A DNA stretch of 64,000 nt from Flagellimonas spongiicola (GCF_023502425.1 NZ_JAMFMA010000002.1:434001-498000); one strand, 5' to 3'. Shown: positions 7,715 to 16,936, numbered from the stretch's first letter. Program-made: numbers and translations. The notes: generated by a model not told the origin, from the sequence alone.

Positions 7715-8260
7715 TTATTTTGATAACGCTTCAATCAACTCTGCTTTCTTCATGGAAGAAATTCCGGAAATACCTTTGGCTTTTGCCAATTCCTTCAATT
7801 CAGCAACAGTTTTTGAACTCAAATCCTCTGCTACTTCCTTTTTAGGAGCTTCTTTCTTAGGAGCAGCCGCTTTTGGCTTTGCCTCCTTTTTAGGTTCCGC
7901 TACTGGCTTTTCAGCTTTTGCTTTTGCTGGAGCAGCTTTTTTGGCACCTTTTGCAACAATACTCTCAACTACTATTTCAGTTAAAGATTGTCTGTGACCA
8001 TTTTTCACTCGGTAACCTTTACGTCTTTTCTTTTTGAAAACAATTACCTTATCTCCTTTTAGGTGTTTAACTACTTTTGCCTCTACGGCTGCACCTTCTA
8101 TGACTGGGGCGCCAACAGTTACGTTTCCATTATCCTCCAAAAGAAGCACCTTGTCAAAAGTTACCTTTTTACCTTCTTCTGTTTGCAAACGGTGAACGTA
8201 CACTTTCTGGTCTTTTGCAACTTTGAATTGCTGCCCTGCCATCTCTACAATTGCGTACAT
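7715..8260 (-). CDS. rplU: 50S ribosomal protein L21 (bL21) with a C-terminal SAP/Rho_N-like extension
   Basis: Residues 1-103 are a complete L21 (MYAIVEMAGQQFKV start, VFKKKRRKGYRVKNGHRQ near 75-91), which binds 23S rRNA. Residues 104-147 are a Lys/Ala/Pro/Glu linker, and 148-181 form a helix-turn-helix-like module (SKTVAELKELAKAKG ... MKKAELIEAL) resembling SAP/HeH or Rho N-terminal nucleic-acid-binding motifs. At 181 residues it is nearly double the usual length of about 103. Extended L21 is known in Bacteroidota; what the extra module does is unknown. The gene is first in the rplU-rpmA operon and has a near-consensus promoter. Confidence 0.96.
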   Translation of the reverse strand: MYAIVEMAGQQFKVAKDQKVYVHRLQTEEGKKVTFDKVLLLEDNGNVTVGAPVIEGAAVEAKVVKHLKGDKVIVFKKKRRKGYRVKNGHRQSLTEIVVESIVAKGAKKAAPAKAKAEKPVAEPKKEAKPKAAAPKKEAPKKEVAEDLSSKTVAELKELAKAKGISGISSMKKAELIEALSK

Positions 8261-8310
8261 AATGCGTTAATTAGATTAAATTACTTTGGCGCTATTGAAA
8301 TTAGCGGGTG

Positions 8311-8340
8311 CAAATATAGCCTTAAATCCTTAATTAACAA
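8311..8340 (-). promoter_or_regulatory. rplU-rpmA promoter
   Basis: On the minus strand TTG (plus 8338-8340), 19 bases, then TATATTTG (plus 8311-8318). This is a full match to TTG-N(17-23)-TANNTTTG, 51 bp before the rplU start. Confidence 0.7.
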
Positions 8341-8363
8341 GTATTCTTGGGCTATTTAACCAA

Positions 8364-8810
8364 TTATTTTTTAGGATTATTTGACGTTTTGAAAAGCTGC
8401 ATAAAGGATAACGTCAAAACCAAGGTGGTAGCAAAACCCATAACGGCTACTGTAAAGAATACAATGCCTTCAAAATTACTGTAATCCTTGGACCACACAT
8501 CCGAGAGTTCCGTTAAAAAACTTCCGCTTAATTCCGTTGCATAGAACGCAAAGAAAATGGTAAACAAAAGTGTGGCTACAAAGCCGGTGGTAACTCCCGC
8601 TGCAAATCCTTTTCCATAATTAAAATCATTCCCCTCACGCATCTTGGTGTACTTAATGGTTTCATAGATCCCAAATCCAGTAATTATGCCATTGAACAAA
8701 CTAAAGAAAACATTGGTGTGTTTACCCATAAGGGACAAAATCAAGAAATAGGCCATCAAACAGGCACTGGTCACAATTCCAAATCGGATTGGGAGGGTGA
8801 GATTTTTCAT
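8364..8810 (-). CDS. DUF4199 integral membrane protein
   Basis: A 148-residue protein with four hydrophobic spans (about 9-28, 33-50, 70-92, 115-138) in the DUF4199 pattern, including the polar segment YTKMREGNDFNYGKGFAAG between spans 2 and 3. It is predicted to sit in the inner membrane. The function of the family is unknown. The gene stands alone, diverging from the M16 peptidase genes. Confidence 0.8.
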   Translation of the reverse strand: MKNLTLPIRFGIVTSACLMAYFLILSLMGKHTNVFFSLFNGIITGFGIYETIKYTKMREGNDFNYGKGFAAGVTTGFVATLLFTIFFAFYATELSGSFLTELSDVWSKDYSNFEGIVFFTVAVMGFATTLVLTLSFMQLFKTSNNPKK

Positions 8811-8988
8811 TTCAATAAATTTTGCGGTGGATCCTTTAATTTACTGAATGTTGGGCAATTATGCTAGTGTTTATTGCAAAAGACTAAAGTAAATTAACTT
8901 AAAACTTTTAAATTTTAACCTATATTTAGTGTAACATCAATCAATAGTTCCACACTAAATCAATACAATAATTTAAATTCTAATTCTA

Positions 8989-10311
8989 ATGAAGCGATAC
9001 CTACTATCCGCAATTCTAACATTTAGCAGCTTTGGGTTTCTTTTTGCCCAGCAGGTAGTCTTTGAGGAATATGATCTTGATAATGGACTTCATGTTATTC
9101 TGCATCAAGACAATTCTGCCCCTGTGGTCACAACTTCGGTTATGTATCATGTGGGCTCCAAGGATGAAAATCCAGAAAAAACAGGATTTGCCCACTTTTT
9201 TGAACACTTATTATTCGAGGGGACAAAAAATATTAAACGTGGCGAATGGGATAAAATAGTCTCCTCCGTTGGTGGTGGCAATAATGCAAATACCTTTTTG
9301 GACCGCACGTATTATTACGAAACATTTCCATCCAACAGCTTGGAAACGGGATTGTGGTTAGAATCTGAACGACTAATGCATCCTATAATTGGACAAATTG
9401 GAGTGGACACCCAGAAGGAGGTGGTGCAGGAAGAACGTCGTTCCCGTGTGGATAATTCCCCATATGGTGCATTTTTTGAAGTCCTACTTAAAAATCTTTA
9501 TACCAAGCACCCATACCGATGGGGTGTTATCGGTTCCATGGATCATATTGCAAGTGCAACATTGGATGACTTTAAAAAATTCAATGAAACATTTTATGTG
9601 CCAAACAACGCAGTACTGGTGGTTGCTGGTGATATAGATTCCGCCAAAACCAAAAGTATGATCCAAGATTACTTTGGACCAATACCTAGAGGAGCTGACA
9701 TAAAAAGAACCACCATAATTGAGGACCCAATTGTTAACACCAAAAAAGCGGTTCATTACGATTCCAATATTCAAATACCAGCCATTTTGTTGGCATATAG
9801 AACCCCTGGTCAGGCAGAACGAGAAGCCTATGTGGTTGATATGATCTCTACCTATTTAAGTGACGGGGAAAGCTCCAAACTTTATAAAAAATTAGTAGAC
9901 GAAAAGAAAATTGCCCTTCAAATTTTCTCAGTCCCTATAAACGCCGAAGATTACAGTTGTTATGTGGTAGGTGGTTTACCAGTAGGCGAAAACTCAATTC
10001 AGGATATCAAAAACGAAATTGATGCGGAGATATTGAAAATACAATCCGAATTGATTTCGGAAAAGGATTACCAAAAACTGCAAAACAAATTTGAAAACAA
10101 TTTTGTGAATGCCAATAGTAGCATCTCTGGAATTGCAAATTCACTTGCCGAAAATTACATGTTACGAGACAATACAAATCTGATCAATACGGAGATTGAA
10201 ATCTATAGATCTATTACCAGGGAAGAGATTATGGAAGTGGCCAAAAAATATTTAAAGGTCAATCAACGTGTGGAACTTGAATATTTACCGGAACAAAATG
10301 AAGCCAATTAG
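8989..10311 (+). CDS. Secreted M16 zinc peptidase, catalytic subunit
   Basis: This 440-residue M16B (processing-peptidase/PqqL-like) protein has a signal peptide (1-20, ending FLFAQ) and the inverted zinc motif HFFEH (69-73), with the third ligand supplied by a glutamate near 149 (EVVQEERRSR). It is one M16 unit rather than a fused pair. The partner gene begins one base after its stop, so the two are cotranscribed, presumably forming a periplasmic heterodimer like those of other bacteria, where one chain is catalytic and the other holds substrate. The natural substrate is unknown. Confidence 0.93.
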   Translation: MKRYLLSAILTFSSFGFLFAQQVVFEEYDLDNGLHVILHQDNSAPVVTTSVMYHVGSKDENPEKTGFAHFFEHLLFEGTKNIKRGEWDKIVSSVGGGNNANTFLDRTYYYETFPSNSLETGLWLESERLMHPIIGQIGVDTQKEVVQEERRSRVDNSPYGAFFEVLLKNLYTKHPYRWGVIGSMDHIASATLDDFKKFNETFYVPNNAVLVVAGDIDSAKTKSMIQDYFGPIPRGADIKRTTIIEDPIVNTKKAVHYDSNIQIPAILLAYRTPGQAEREAYVVDMISTYLSDGESSKLYKKLVDEKKIALQIFSVPINAEDYSCYVVGGLPVGENSIQDIKNEIDAEILKIQSELISEKDYQKLQNKFENNFVNANSSISGIANSLAENYMLRDNTNLINTEIEIYRSITREEIMEVAKKYLKVNQRVELEYLPEQNEAN

Positions 10312-10312
10312 C

Positions 10313-12385
10313 ATGAAAAAGTATATCGTATTTAGTTTTATTGTATTGTTTGCCGCATTATCACACGGACAAATTGACCGCACCAAACCTCCCAAAAGAG
10401 GACCTGCACCTGAAGTCAATTTAAAAGAACCCACCCAATTTGAACTTAATAATGGTTTGAAGGTTATGGTAGCAGAAAATCATAAACTGCCTAGGGTTTC
10501 CATGCACTTAACTATAGACAATCCACCAATTTTAGAAGGTGATAAAGCAGGCGTGGCCAGCTTAACTGCAAGTTTGATGGGTAAAGGTTCCAAGTCTATC
10601 CCCAAAGATGATTTTTATGAAGAAGTGGATTTCTTGGGTGCGAGTATCAGTATTGGAGACCAAAGTGCTACAGCATCCTGTTTGTCCAAATATTTCCCTA
10701 GGATATTGGAATTAATGGCTGATGCCGCTCTTAATCCCAATTTTACCCAAGAAGAATTCGACACCGAGAAAAACCGCATTTTAACCGGTCTAAAATCGGA
10801 AGAAAAAGATGTATCCGCTATTGCTTATAGAGTGCAATCTGCCCTTGCTTACGGTAAAAAGCATCCGTTTGGGGAAATTACTTCTGAGGCGACAGTGAAT
10901 AACGTAACCTTGGCAGACGTAGACCAGCATTATAGATCATATTTTGTGCCTGCCAATGCTTATTTGGTCATTCTTGGTGATGTTGATTTTGAAACCGCGA
11001 AAGAATTGGTAACGACTCATTTCACACCATGGTCTAAAGCCACGCCACCTTCCTTTAGCTATGCAGAACCCACAGATGTTCAGTATAGCCAAATCAACTT
11101 TGTTGATATGCCCAATGCAGTGCAATCGGAGGTCACGGTTCAGAACATCACGAAGCTTCAAATGAAAGACCCGGATTACTTACCTGCACTACTTGCAAAT
11201 AGGATTCTTGGTGGGGGTTCGCAAGCTAGACTATATCAAAATCTGCGAGAAGATAAGGGGTACACGTATGGTAGTTATTCCAGTATTCGGGATAACAAAT
11301 ACAGCCCCATGCGTTTTAATGCCTTTGCCCAAGTTCGTAATATGGTAACCGACAGTTCAATTGTCCAAATCTTACACGAAATAGACCGTATAATACAGGA
11401 ACCCATAACAGAAGAGGAACTGAAAAACGCCAAAGCAGAATACGCAGGTAGTTTTGTGATGGCCTTGGAAAGTCCGGCAACTGTAGCAAATTATGCATTG
11501 AATATTGAGACTGAGGGGCTTGATAAAGATTTCTATAAAAACTATTTGGAGCGGATTGATAAGATAACTATTGAAGACGTTCAGAAAGCAGCTCAAAAAC
11601 ACTTTACAACTTCCAATTCTAGAATTGTGGTTGCTGGAAAAGGAAGCGAAGTGATGGAAAACCTTGAAAAGGTTACCTATAAAGACAAGAAAGTTCCTGT
11701 ATTGTATTTTGATAAAAATGCAACCAAGACTGATAAACCTGATTATTCGGCCCCTCTTCCTGACGGTGTTAATGCAACATCTATTTTGGAGAAGTACCTT
11801 GAAGTAATTGGCGGCAAAACCAAATTGGAAGGTGTTAGTTCATTTGCCTTGATAGCAGAAGCCGAAATGCAAGGAATGACCCTGGAATTGGAAATGAAAA
11901 AGACCGATAAAAATCAATTCATGCAGAATATTAAAGTGCAGGGAAATTCGGTGCAAAAACAAGTTCTGGATGGTGATTCCGGGTACGCTATTGCACAAGG
12001 TCAACGCAAAGACCTAACCCCTGAAGAGATTGAACGTATCAAAGAAGAATCTGCAGCATTTCCGGAATTGAACTATCTAATAGCCGGAAACATTAGTGTT
12101 GAAGGTGTAGAGACCATTGGCGATAAAAAGGCCTATAAACTTAAAATCACCGAAAACAAATATTGCTATTACGATACTGAAACGGGATTAAAATTGCAAG
12201 AGGTAAGCATCGAAGATATCCAAGGCCAAGCAATCCCAAACACCTTGATTTACGACGCGTATCAAGAAGTTTCGGGGATTCAATTTCCTTTTAAGATGAC
12301 ACAATCCTTTGGACCTCAAAATTTTGAGTTTCAGATAAAGGAAATCAAAGTAAATGAAGGGGTGGTACCATCTGATTTTGAGTAA
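10313..12385 (+). CDS. Secreted M16 family protein, non-catalytic partner with extra C-terminal domain
   Basis: The chosen ATG at 10313 gives 690 residues with a signal peptide (MKKYIVFSFIVLFAALSHGQ); the frame is open further upstream inside the previous gene, and ATG 10298 is an alternative. Two M16 domains are visible (about 35-255 and 265-445), but the HxxEH site is replaced by ASLTASLMGKGSKS, so it cannot bind zinc in the usual way. The GGGSQARLYQNLREDKGYTYG segment with its R/Y pair marks the substrate-binding half. From about 495 to the end there is an additional beta-rich domain resembling LolA/lipoprotein-sorting folds. It likely pairs with the preceding active subunit. Confidence 0.9.
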   Translation: MKKYIVFSFIVLFAALSHGQIDRTKPPKRGPAPEVNLKEPTQFELNNGLKVMVAENHKLPRVSMHLTIDNPPILEGDKAGVASLTASLMGKGSKSIPKDDFYEEVDFLGASISIGDQSATASCLSKYFPRILELMADAALNPNFTQEEFDTEKNRILTGLKSEEKDVSAIAYRVQSALAYGKKHPFGEITSEATVNNVTLADVDQHYRSYFVPANAYLVILGDVDFETAKELVTTHFTPWSKATPPSFSYAEPTDVQYSQINFVDMPNAVQSEVTVQNITKLQMKDPDYLPALLANRILGGGSQARLYQNLREDKGYTYGSYSSIRDNKYSPMRFNAFAQVRNMVTDSSIVQILHEIDRIIQEPITEEELKNAKAEYAGSFVMALESPATVANYALNIETEGLDKDFYKNYLERIDKITIEDVQKAAQKHFTTSNSRIVVAGKGSEVMENLEKVTYKDKKVPVLYFDKNATKTDKPDYSAPLPDGVNATSILEKYLEVIGGKTKLEGVSSFALIAEAEMQGMTLELEMKKTDKNQFMQNIKVQGNSVQKQVLDGDSGYAIAQGQRKDLTPEEIERIKEESAAFPELNYLIAGNISVEGVETIGDKKAYKLKITENKYCYYDTETGLKLQEVSIEDIQGQAIPNTLIYDAYQEVSGIQFPFKMTQSFGPQNFEFQIKEIKVNEGVVPSDFE

Positions 12386-12404
12386 ATCCAAAAAACAATA
12401 ATCG

Positions 12405-12443
12405 AAAAAGGCGCTCAAAAATATGGGCGCCTTTTTTCTTTTT
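12405..12443 (+). terminator. Terminator of the M16 operon
   Basis: The stem AAAGGCGC/GCGCCTTT around loop TCAAAAATATGG is followed by a T-rich run (TTTTTTCTTTTT). Confidence 0.8.
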
Positions 12444-12566
12444 AAAAAACCAAAAATAGTATTTGCGTTTAATTGACGATTCTGAATGTTTTTAAAGTTT
12501 CAGTATATATTCTGCGTTGAGATTCAATATTTTTACATCAAGAATTTTCAATAAAAAATCTAAAAA

Positions 12567-12989
12567 ATGAAAAACTACGTTTATCTAACCATATTGCTTT
12601 TGACTTTATCATTCTCCTGTAAAGAAAAAGAAAAGGAGGTTGAAGGCCCTTCTCAAATGGAACAAGTAATGGCAATCCATGACGAGGTGATGCCAAAAAT
12701 GAGCACCCTTGGAAAATTGGTCGGGGAATTAAATACCAAAATCGATACAACTGAAATGGGACTTAAATATGAAGCTGCCATGAAAGACCTTCAAGCCGCC
12801 CATAATTCCATGATGGATTGGATGAAAGGATTTGGTGACCGTTTTGACTCGGATGAAATATTAAATGGCAAGGCACTTTCTGATGAAAAGCAAAAATGGC
12901 TGGATTTAGAGGAAGTAAAAGTAAAGGACCTAAAAGAGCAGATAAACTCCAGTATTGCAAATGCAGAAGCGCTGTTAGGCAAAGAATAG
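12567..12989 (+). CDS. Small lipoprotein with helical body, unknown function
   Basis: A 140-residue protein with a type II signal peptide (lipobox LSFSC, Cys18) followed by a very charged KEKEKEVEGP linker and a largely alpha-helical body with methionine-rich helices (MEQVMAIHDEVMPKMSTL, AHNSMMDWMKGFGD). It is predicted to be anchored to a membrane facing the periplasm. The heptad-like spacing of hydrophobic residues suggests a helical bundle or coiled coil. I do not recognise an assigned family. It converges on gldD with 5 bp between the stops. Confidence 0.7.
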   Translation: MKNYVYLTILLLTLSFSCKEKEKEVEGPSQMEQVMAIHDEVMPKMSTLGKLVGELNTKIDTTEMGLKYEAAMKDLQAAHNSMMDWMKGFGDRFDSDEILNGKALSDEKQKWLDLEEVKVKDLKEQINSSIANAEALLGKE

Positions 12990-12994
12990 TAGTA

Positions 12995-13549
12995 TTATTC
13001 ACTCCATTTAAGGGTTTCCATGATCCTACGGATATCTTTCTGAAGATATACCGCAGCCGGAAGTATGGAGTCATAATTGGGTTTGGCGTAGAAATACAAC
13101 GAACCTGTCACAAAGTGATTAATGCTATCCGTTACATAAAACTGGGACTGTGAAGCTGCATCACCACTGACTTCATAGAACATGCCATAGACCTTATCTT
13201 CTGTATTTACAAAAGGCTGTTCAAGAATATTGTCCGCTTTAACCACATGCTCATAAGATAATTTTTGGGCATCGGTCAATAGGGTCCTTAGATTCCCTTC
13301 AACGGACTTGTATGTTATGTAGACCGAGCCGTTCATCATTGGATAATCCAATACCAAAGAACAGTCTTTGCTGTCTTTCATTACCGAAAGTGTGTTTTGC
13401 TCAAAAGTATAGTTGCACTCGTTGTCCATTAGGCTATAAGTGGCATTCGGGTATTCCAAACGTAGCATTGCATTTGGTTTAGGGATAGTTTCATCCTTGC
13501 AACCCAACAGAATTAATATATTACAAAGAACAATCCAACTACGATTCAT
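12995..13549 (-). CDS. gldD: Gliding motility lipoprotein GldD
   Basis: A 184-residue lipoprotein (signal peptide ending ILLGC, Cys17) with the GldD hallmarks KPNAMLRLEYPNATY near the N-terminus and AAVYLQKDIRRIMETLKW at the C-terminus. GldD is required for gliding in Flavobacterium johnsoniae. Its start overlaps the 3' end of gldE by 11 bp, the conserved gldE-gldD order. No other gliding or type IX secretion genes are in the window. Confidence 0.93.
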   Translation of the reverse strand: MNRSWIVLCNILILLGCKDETIPKPNAMLRLEYPNATYSLMDNECNYTFEQNTLSVMKDSKDCSLVLDYPMMNGSVYITYKSVEGNLRTLLTDAQKLSYEHVVKADNILEQPFVNTEDKVYGMFYEVSGDAASQSQFYVTDSINHFVTGSLYFYAKPNYDSILPAAVYLQKDIRRIMETLKWSE

Positions 13550-14867
13550 TTGGCAAAGTCACTTTTATGCGTTTCAATCTTTTTTTATCTAGGCTTTCAA
13601 TCAAGAACTGGTAGTTCTTAAACAATACTTTTTCACCTCTTTTTGGAAAACTCCCTGAAATCTCCAATACAAATCCCGCTATGGTCTCTGATTCTCCTTT
13701 TTGATTTTCAAAATCTTCTTCATCCTCAATCTTTACCACGCGGTAAAAATCCTTTAAGGTTGTTTTGCCATCAAAAACATAATTGAAGTCATCTAGCTTG
13801 GAGAAAATCAAATCCTCATCATCAAACTCGTCACTGATATCCCCAACTATTTCCTCAATGATATCTTCCAAGGTAACGATACCAGAGGTGCCGCCATATT
13901 CATCCACAACAACCGCCAAATGGTTTTTCTTATCTTGAAATTCGAGTAAAAGATCATCCAACTTTTTATTCTCAGGCACAAAATAGGGCTCCCTGATCAA
14001 GGACATCCAATTGAAGTTTTTCCGGTCAATATATGGGAGAAGGTCTTTAACATATAGGACACCCAGTACATTATCCATATTTTCAGAAAACACTGGAATT
14101 CGGGAATAGCCATTCTTTTTGATTTCCTCTAGTACTTCTGGAAATTTCATCTCCTCATTCAGAGCAAATATATCGATGCGTGGACGCATTACTTGCTTGG
14201 TATCTGTGTTCCCAAAACTCACAATACCCTCAAGAATTTTCTGTTCTTCCTTTGTGGTATCGCCTTCTGAGGCCAATTCAAGGGCTTGCGATAAATGATC
14301 TACGCTTAGATTGGATTTTTGTTTCCCCAATTTCTCTTGCAAAAAACCTGTTGCCGAACTCATAGGTGCACTGAATGGGGTAAAAAGCGTATTCAAGACA
14401 CGTATTGGCAAAGACATGAACTGCGAAAACTGAACCCGATTCCTGTTGGCATAAATTTTTGGTAGTATTTCGCCAAACATCAAAATCAGGAAGGTAGCAA
14501 CTACAACTTCCAACAAAAAGCGAACAGAAATAACACCAAATAGGACTTGGTCAATAGCTGAAAATATGACATTGCCTATTGAACTGAACAATAAGACAAT
14601 CCCAATATTGATGGCATTATTGGTAATAAGGATGGTGGCCAACAATTTCTTAGGTCTGTCCAGCAATTTTACAATAAGCTTATCCCGCGAGCTATCCGAT
14701 TCCTCCATTTCGTTTAAATCTGTTTGGGATAAGCCAAAAAGTGCAACCTCGGCCCCGGATATCAAAGCCGAACAGATAAGAAGAATCAACAGCACAATCA
14801 CTTTAGCGGTGAACATACCATTAAATATAGTAAAGATAAATGCCAAACAATAGGGCTCGGGATCCAC
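13539..14867 (-). CDS. gldE: Gliding motility-associated CNNM/CBS membrane protein GldE
   Basis: This 442-residue protein has a DUF21/CNNM membrane domain (about 20-195), a pair of CBS domains (about 205-325, including DEYGGTSGIVTLEDIIEEI) and a CorC/HlyC-type C-terminal domain (about 345-435), the architecture of GldE and Mg/Co efflux relatives. In F. johnsoniae extra GldE suppresses a gldB mutation, so it is linked to gliding although its transport function is unproven. The MDPEPYCL start matches family practice. It lies 22 bp after ssb and overlaps gldD. Confidence 0.94.
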   Translation of the reverse strand: MDPEPYCLAFIFTIFNGMFTAKVIVLLILLICSALISGAEVALFGLSQTDLNEMEESDSSRDKLIVKLLDRPKKLLATILITNNAINIGIVLLFSSIGNVIFSAIDQVLFGVISVRFLLEVVVATFLILMFGEILPKIYANRNRVQFSQFMSLPIRVLNTLFTPFSAPMSSATGFLQEKLGKQKSNLSVDHLSQALELASEGDTTKEEQKILEGIVSFGNTDTKQVMRPRIDIFALNEEMKFPEVLEEIKKNGYSRIPVFSENMDNVLGVLYVKDLLPYIDRKNFNWMSLIREPYFVPENKKLDDLLLEFQDKKNHLAVVVDEYGGTSGIVTLEDIIEEIVGDISDEFDDEDLIFSKLDDFNYVFDGKTTLKDFYRVVKIEDEEDFENQKGESETIAGFVLEISGSFPKRGEKVLFKNYQFLIESLDKKRLKRIKVTLPNES

Positions 14868-14889
14868 AATTTAAGGTTTATGCTATGAA

Positions 14890-15348
14890 TCAGAATGGAA
14901 GGTCATCATCCTGTTCGGTTTCGGTAGCAGTTGACGCAGGTTCAACAGGTTTGGCAGTTTGTTCAGGTGCAGGCATGTTTTGTGATTGCTGCGTATTTGC
15001 CATACTTTCTTGCTTAGTGGACAAAAATGTGAAATCTTGGACATGCACCTCGGTAGTGTAGCGTGTATTCCCATCCTCTCCTTGCCACTGTCTGTTTTTC
15101 AAACGGCCTTCCAGATATACTTTATCTCCTTTGCTTAAATACTTTTCGCAAATTTCGGCTGCTTTATTGCGAACCACAATATTATGCCAATCCGTATTAG
15201 TGACTTTTTCTCCTGTCTGACGGCTGGTGTAGGTCTCATTGGTGGCCAATGGGAAGCGTCCAACACATCCACCACCTTCAAAATAGTGGACTTTTACTTC
15301 ATCACCCAAATGCCCAATCAGCATCACTTTGTTCAATGTTCCGCTCAT
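14890..15348 (-). CDS. ssb: Single-stranded DNA-binding protein
   Basis: A 152-residue SSB with an OB-fold N-terminal domain (1-110, beginning MSGTLNKVMLIGHLGD), a Gln/Pro/Ala/Thr-rich flexible linker, and the acidic protein-docking tip DDDLPF at the C-terminus. It protects ssDNA and recruits replication and repair proteins. It lies between mutY and gldE, an arrangement common in flavobacteria. Confidence 0.97.
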   Translation of the reverse strand: MSGTLNKVMLIGHLGDEVKVHYFEGGGCVGRFPLATNETYTSRQTGEKVTNTDWHNIVVRNKAAEICEKYLSKGDKVYLEGRLKNRQWQGEDGNTRYTTEVHVQDFTFLSTKQESMANTQQSQNMPAPEQTAKPVEPASTATETEQDDDLPF

Positions 15349-15371
15349 AATTCTTTAATTGGTCAAAAGTA

Positions 15372-16406
15372 CTAAATTTTAAACGTCTTTATAAAATCTG
15401 AAATCAAAACAGGAACTGGAAAATCAAATATACTTTGCCAAGATATTCCGTTTGTAAGTGGTGTGGTAGACTCCAAAACCCAGAATTGTGTATAAAGGTG
15501 TTGATGGGATAATTTATGGATGATTACATCCGTATTATATAAGGTAACCCTTCCAACGTCCACGCCAATATTCTTGACGGCCAATTCCCTAATTTTACTT
15601 ACATCAACTGATTGATCTGTTTCCATTAACGGAAATTGATACATATTTTGCCAAATTCCTTTTCCTTTACGCTGTTCCCATAAGGTTTTCCCGTGTTCAT
15701 CAATAAAAACAAGATAATTGAAATATCTACTCTTGATTTTGGCCTTTTTCAACTTAACTGGCAATTCCCGCACCCTATCTTCTTTTAGTGCGACACAAGC
15801 ATGGTTTAACGGGCAAACATCACAATCAGGACTTTTTGGTGCGCATTGAATTGCTCCAAACTCCATTATTCCTTGATTATAATCCCTAATATTTTCAATA
15901 TCCATGACTTCCCGTGCCAAGGATTTGAAATACTTTATCCCAGAAGTGCTGTTAATTGGCATATCAACTCCAAAATATCGAGCCAAAACTCTATACACAT
16001 TGCCATCAACAACAGGTTCAGGTTGATTGAAACAAATGGAAACAATGGCGCTTGCCGTATAATCACCAATACCTTTTAAAGTAAGGACTTCCTTATACGT
16101 TGTTGGAAATTCACCACTATATGTATCTACTATGATTTTTGCAGTAGTGTGCAAATTACGTGCTCGGGAATAATAACCCAATCCTTGCCAAAGCTTCAAG
16201 ACCTTTTCTTCAGGTGCCCTTGCCAAATCATGTACCGTTGGGAAGGCCTCTAAGAACTTATTATAATAAGGTATACCTTGTGCTACCCGGGTTTGCTGGA
16301 GCATAATCTCTGAAAGCCAAATATTATAAGGGTTAATGGTAGTTCTCCAAGGCAAATCCCGCTTATGAACACCATACCATTCCAAAATAATCTGCGAAAA
16401 AGACAT
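15372..16406 (-). CDS. mutY: A/G-specific adenine glycosylase
   Basis: A 344-residue base-excision repair enzyme that removes adenine mispaired with 8-oxoguanine. The catalytic glutamate is in LSEIMLQQTR (Glu33), the HhH motif is LKGIGDYTASA (110-120) and the catalytic aspartate is in VVDGNV (Asp134). The 4Fe-4S cluster ligands are C188-X6-C195-X2-C198-X5-C204. The NUDIX-like C-terminal domain that recognises 8-oxoG spans about 225-340. It diverges from the HU gene across 122 bp. Confidence 0.97.
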   Translation of the reverse strand: MSFSQIILEWYGVHKRDLPWRTTINPYNIWLSEIMLQQTRVAQGIPYYNKFLEAFPTVHDLARAPEEKVLKLWQGLGYYSRARNLHTTAKIIVDTYSGEFPTTYKEVLTLKGIGDYTASAIVSICFNQPEPVVDGNVYRVLARYFGVDMPINSTSGIKYFKSLAREVMDIENIRDYNQGIMEFGAIQCAPKSPDCDVCPLNHACVALKEDRVRELPVKLKKAKIKSRYFNYLVFIDEHGKTLWEQRKGKGIWQNMYQFPLMETDQSVDVSKIRELAVKNIGVDVGRVTLYNTDVIIHKLSHQHLYTQFWVLESTTPLTNGISWQSIFDFPVPVLISDFIKTFKI

Positions 16407-16487
16407 GTAAGGAAATAATAAGGGTTAAAAGTAGCAGTTTATATACTTAAAATTAAAGGGTTTAAACGAAAGATTAATTTTAATTTT

Positions 16488-16495
16488 TATATTTG
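16488..16495 (+). promoter_or_regulatory. -7 element of the HU gene promoter
   Basis: TATATTTG fits TANNTTTG and lies 33 bp before the HU start; the upstream -33 region has no clean TTG. Confidence 0.5.
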
Positions 16496-16528
16496 CAAGC
16501 CTAAAAAATTAGAAAACAGTAATACGAA

Positions 16529-16819
16529 ATGACGAAAGCAGATATTGTAACTAGAATCTCAGAAAAACTAGGTATAGAAAAAGGAGACGTACAAGCAACA
16601 GTGGAATCTTTTATGGAGGAGGTAAAATCGTCCTTGGAGAATGGAGATAATGTTTATTTAAGAGGTTTTGGAAGCTTTATCATCAAGACGAGAGCGGAAA
16701 AAACAGGTAGAAACATTTCAAAGAATACTACCATCAAAATTCCTGCACACAATATTCCTGCCTTCAAACCTGCAAAAGTGTTTGTTGAAGGTGTAAAGAG
16801 CAACGTTCAAGTAAAATAA
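16529..16819 (+). CDS. HU/IHF-family DNA-binding protein
   Basis: A 96-residue histone-like protein with the HU pattern: helix pair MTKADIVTRISEKLG, the GFGSFIIKTRAEKTGRN beta-arm region with the intercalating-proline arm (KIPAHNIPAFKPAK) and a short C-terminal helix. It bends and compacts DNA as a dimer. It precedes a ribosomal microprotein gene by 27 bp, and both probably share one transcript ending at 16954. Confidence 0.95.
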   Translation: MTKADIVTRISEKLGIEKGDVQATVESFMEEVKSSLENGDNVYLRGFGSFIIKTRAEKTGRNISKNTTIKIPAHNIPAFKPAKVFVEGVKSNVQVK

Positions 16820-16846
16820 TATAACTAACACAAAAGGAAGAGCCAT

Positions 16847-16936
16847 ATGCCAAGTGGTAAAAAAAGAAAAAGACATAAGGTAGCTACCCATAAGCGCAAA
16901 AAGCGTAGAAGAGCTAACCGACACAAGAAAAAGTAG
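16847..16936 (+). CDS. 29-residue AURKAIP1/COX24-domain (bS22/mS38-like) ribosomal microprotein
   Basis: An ATG at 16847 opens 29 codons, almost all basic: MPSGKKRKRHK..., then THKRKKRRRANRHKKK, stop TAG. The pattern K(M/V)xxHKRKKRRR is that of the COX24/AURKAIP1 C-terminal motif shared with mitochondrial mS38 and actinobacterial bS22, short rRNA-binding peptides of the small subunit. Many flavobacterial genomes carry a near-identical peptide next to HU and rng. It is preceded by an A-rich AAAAGGAAGAG. The stop codon lies inside the terminator stem. Confidence 0.85.
   Translation: MPSGKKRKRHKVATHKRKKRRRANRHKKK

Noticed and set aside
7752-7997. 81-codon plus-strand frame with Ala/Phe/Leu-rich product
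   Set aside because: It is the antisense of the low-complexity Lys/Ala linker of L21.
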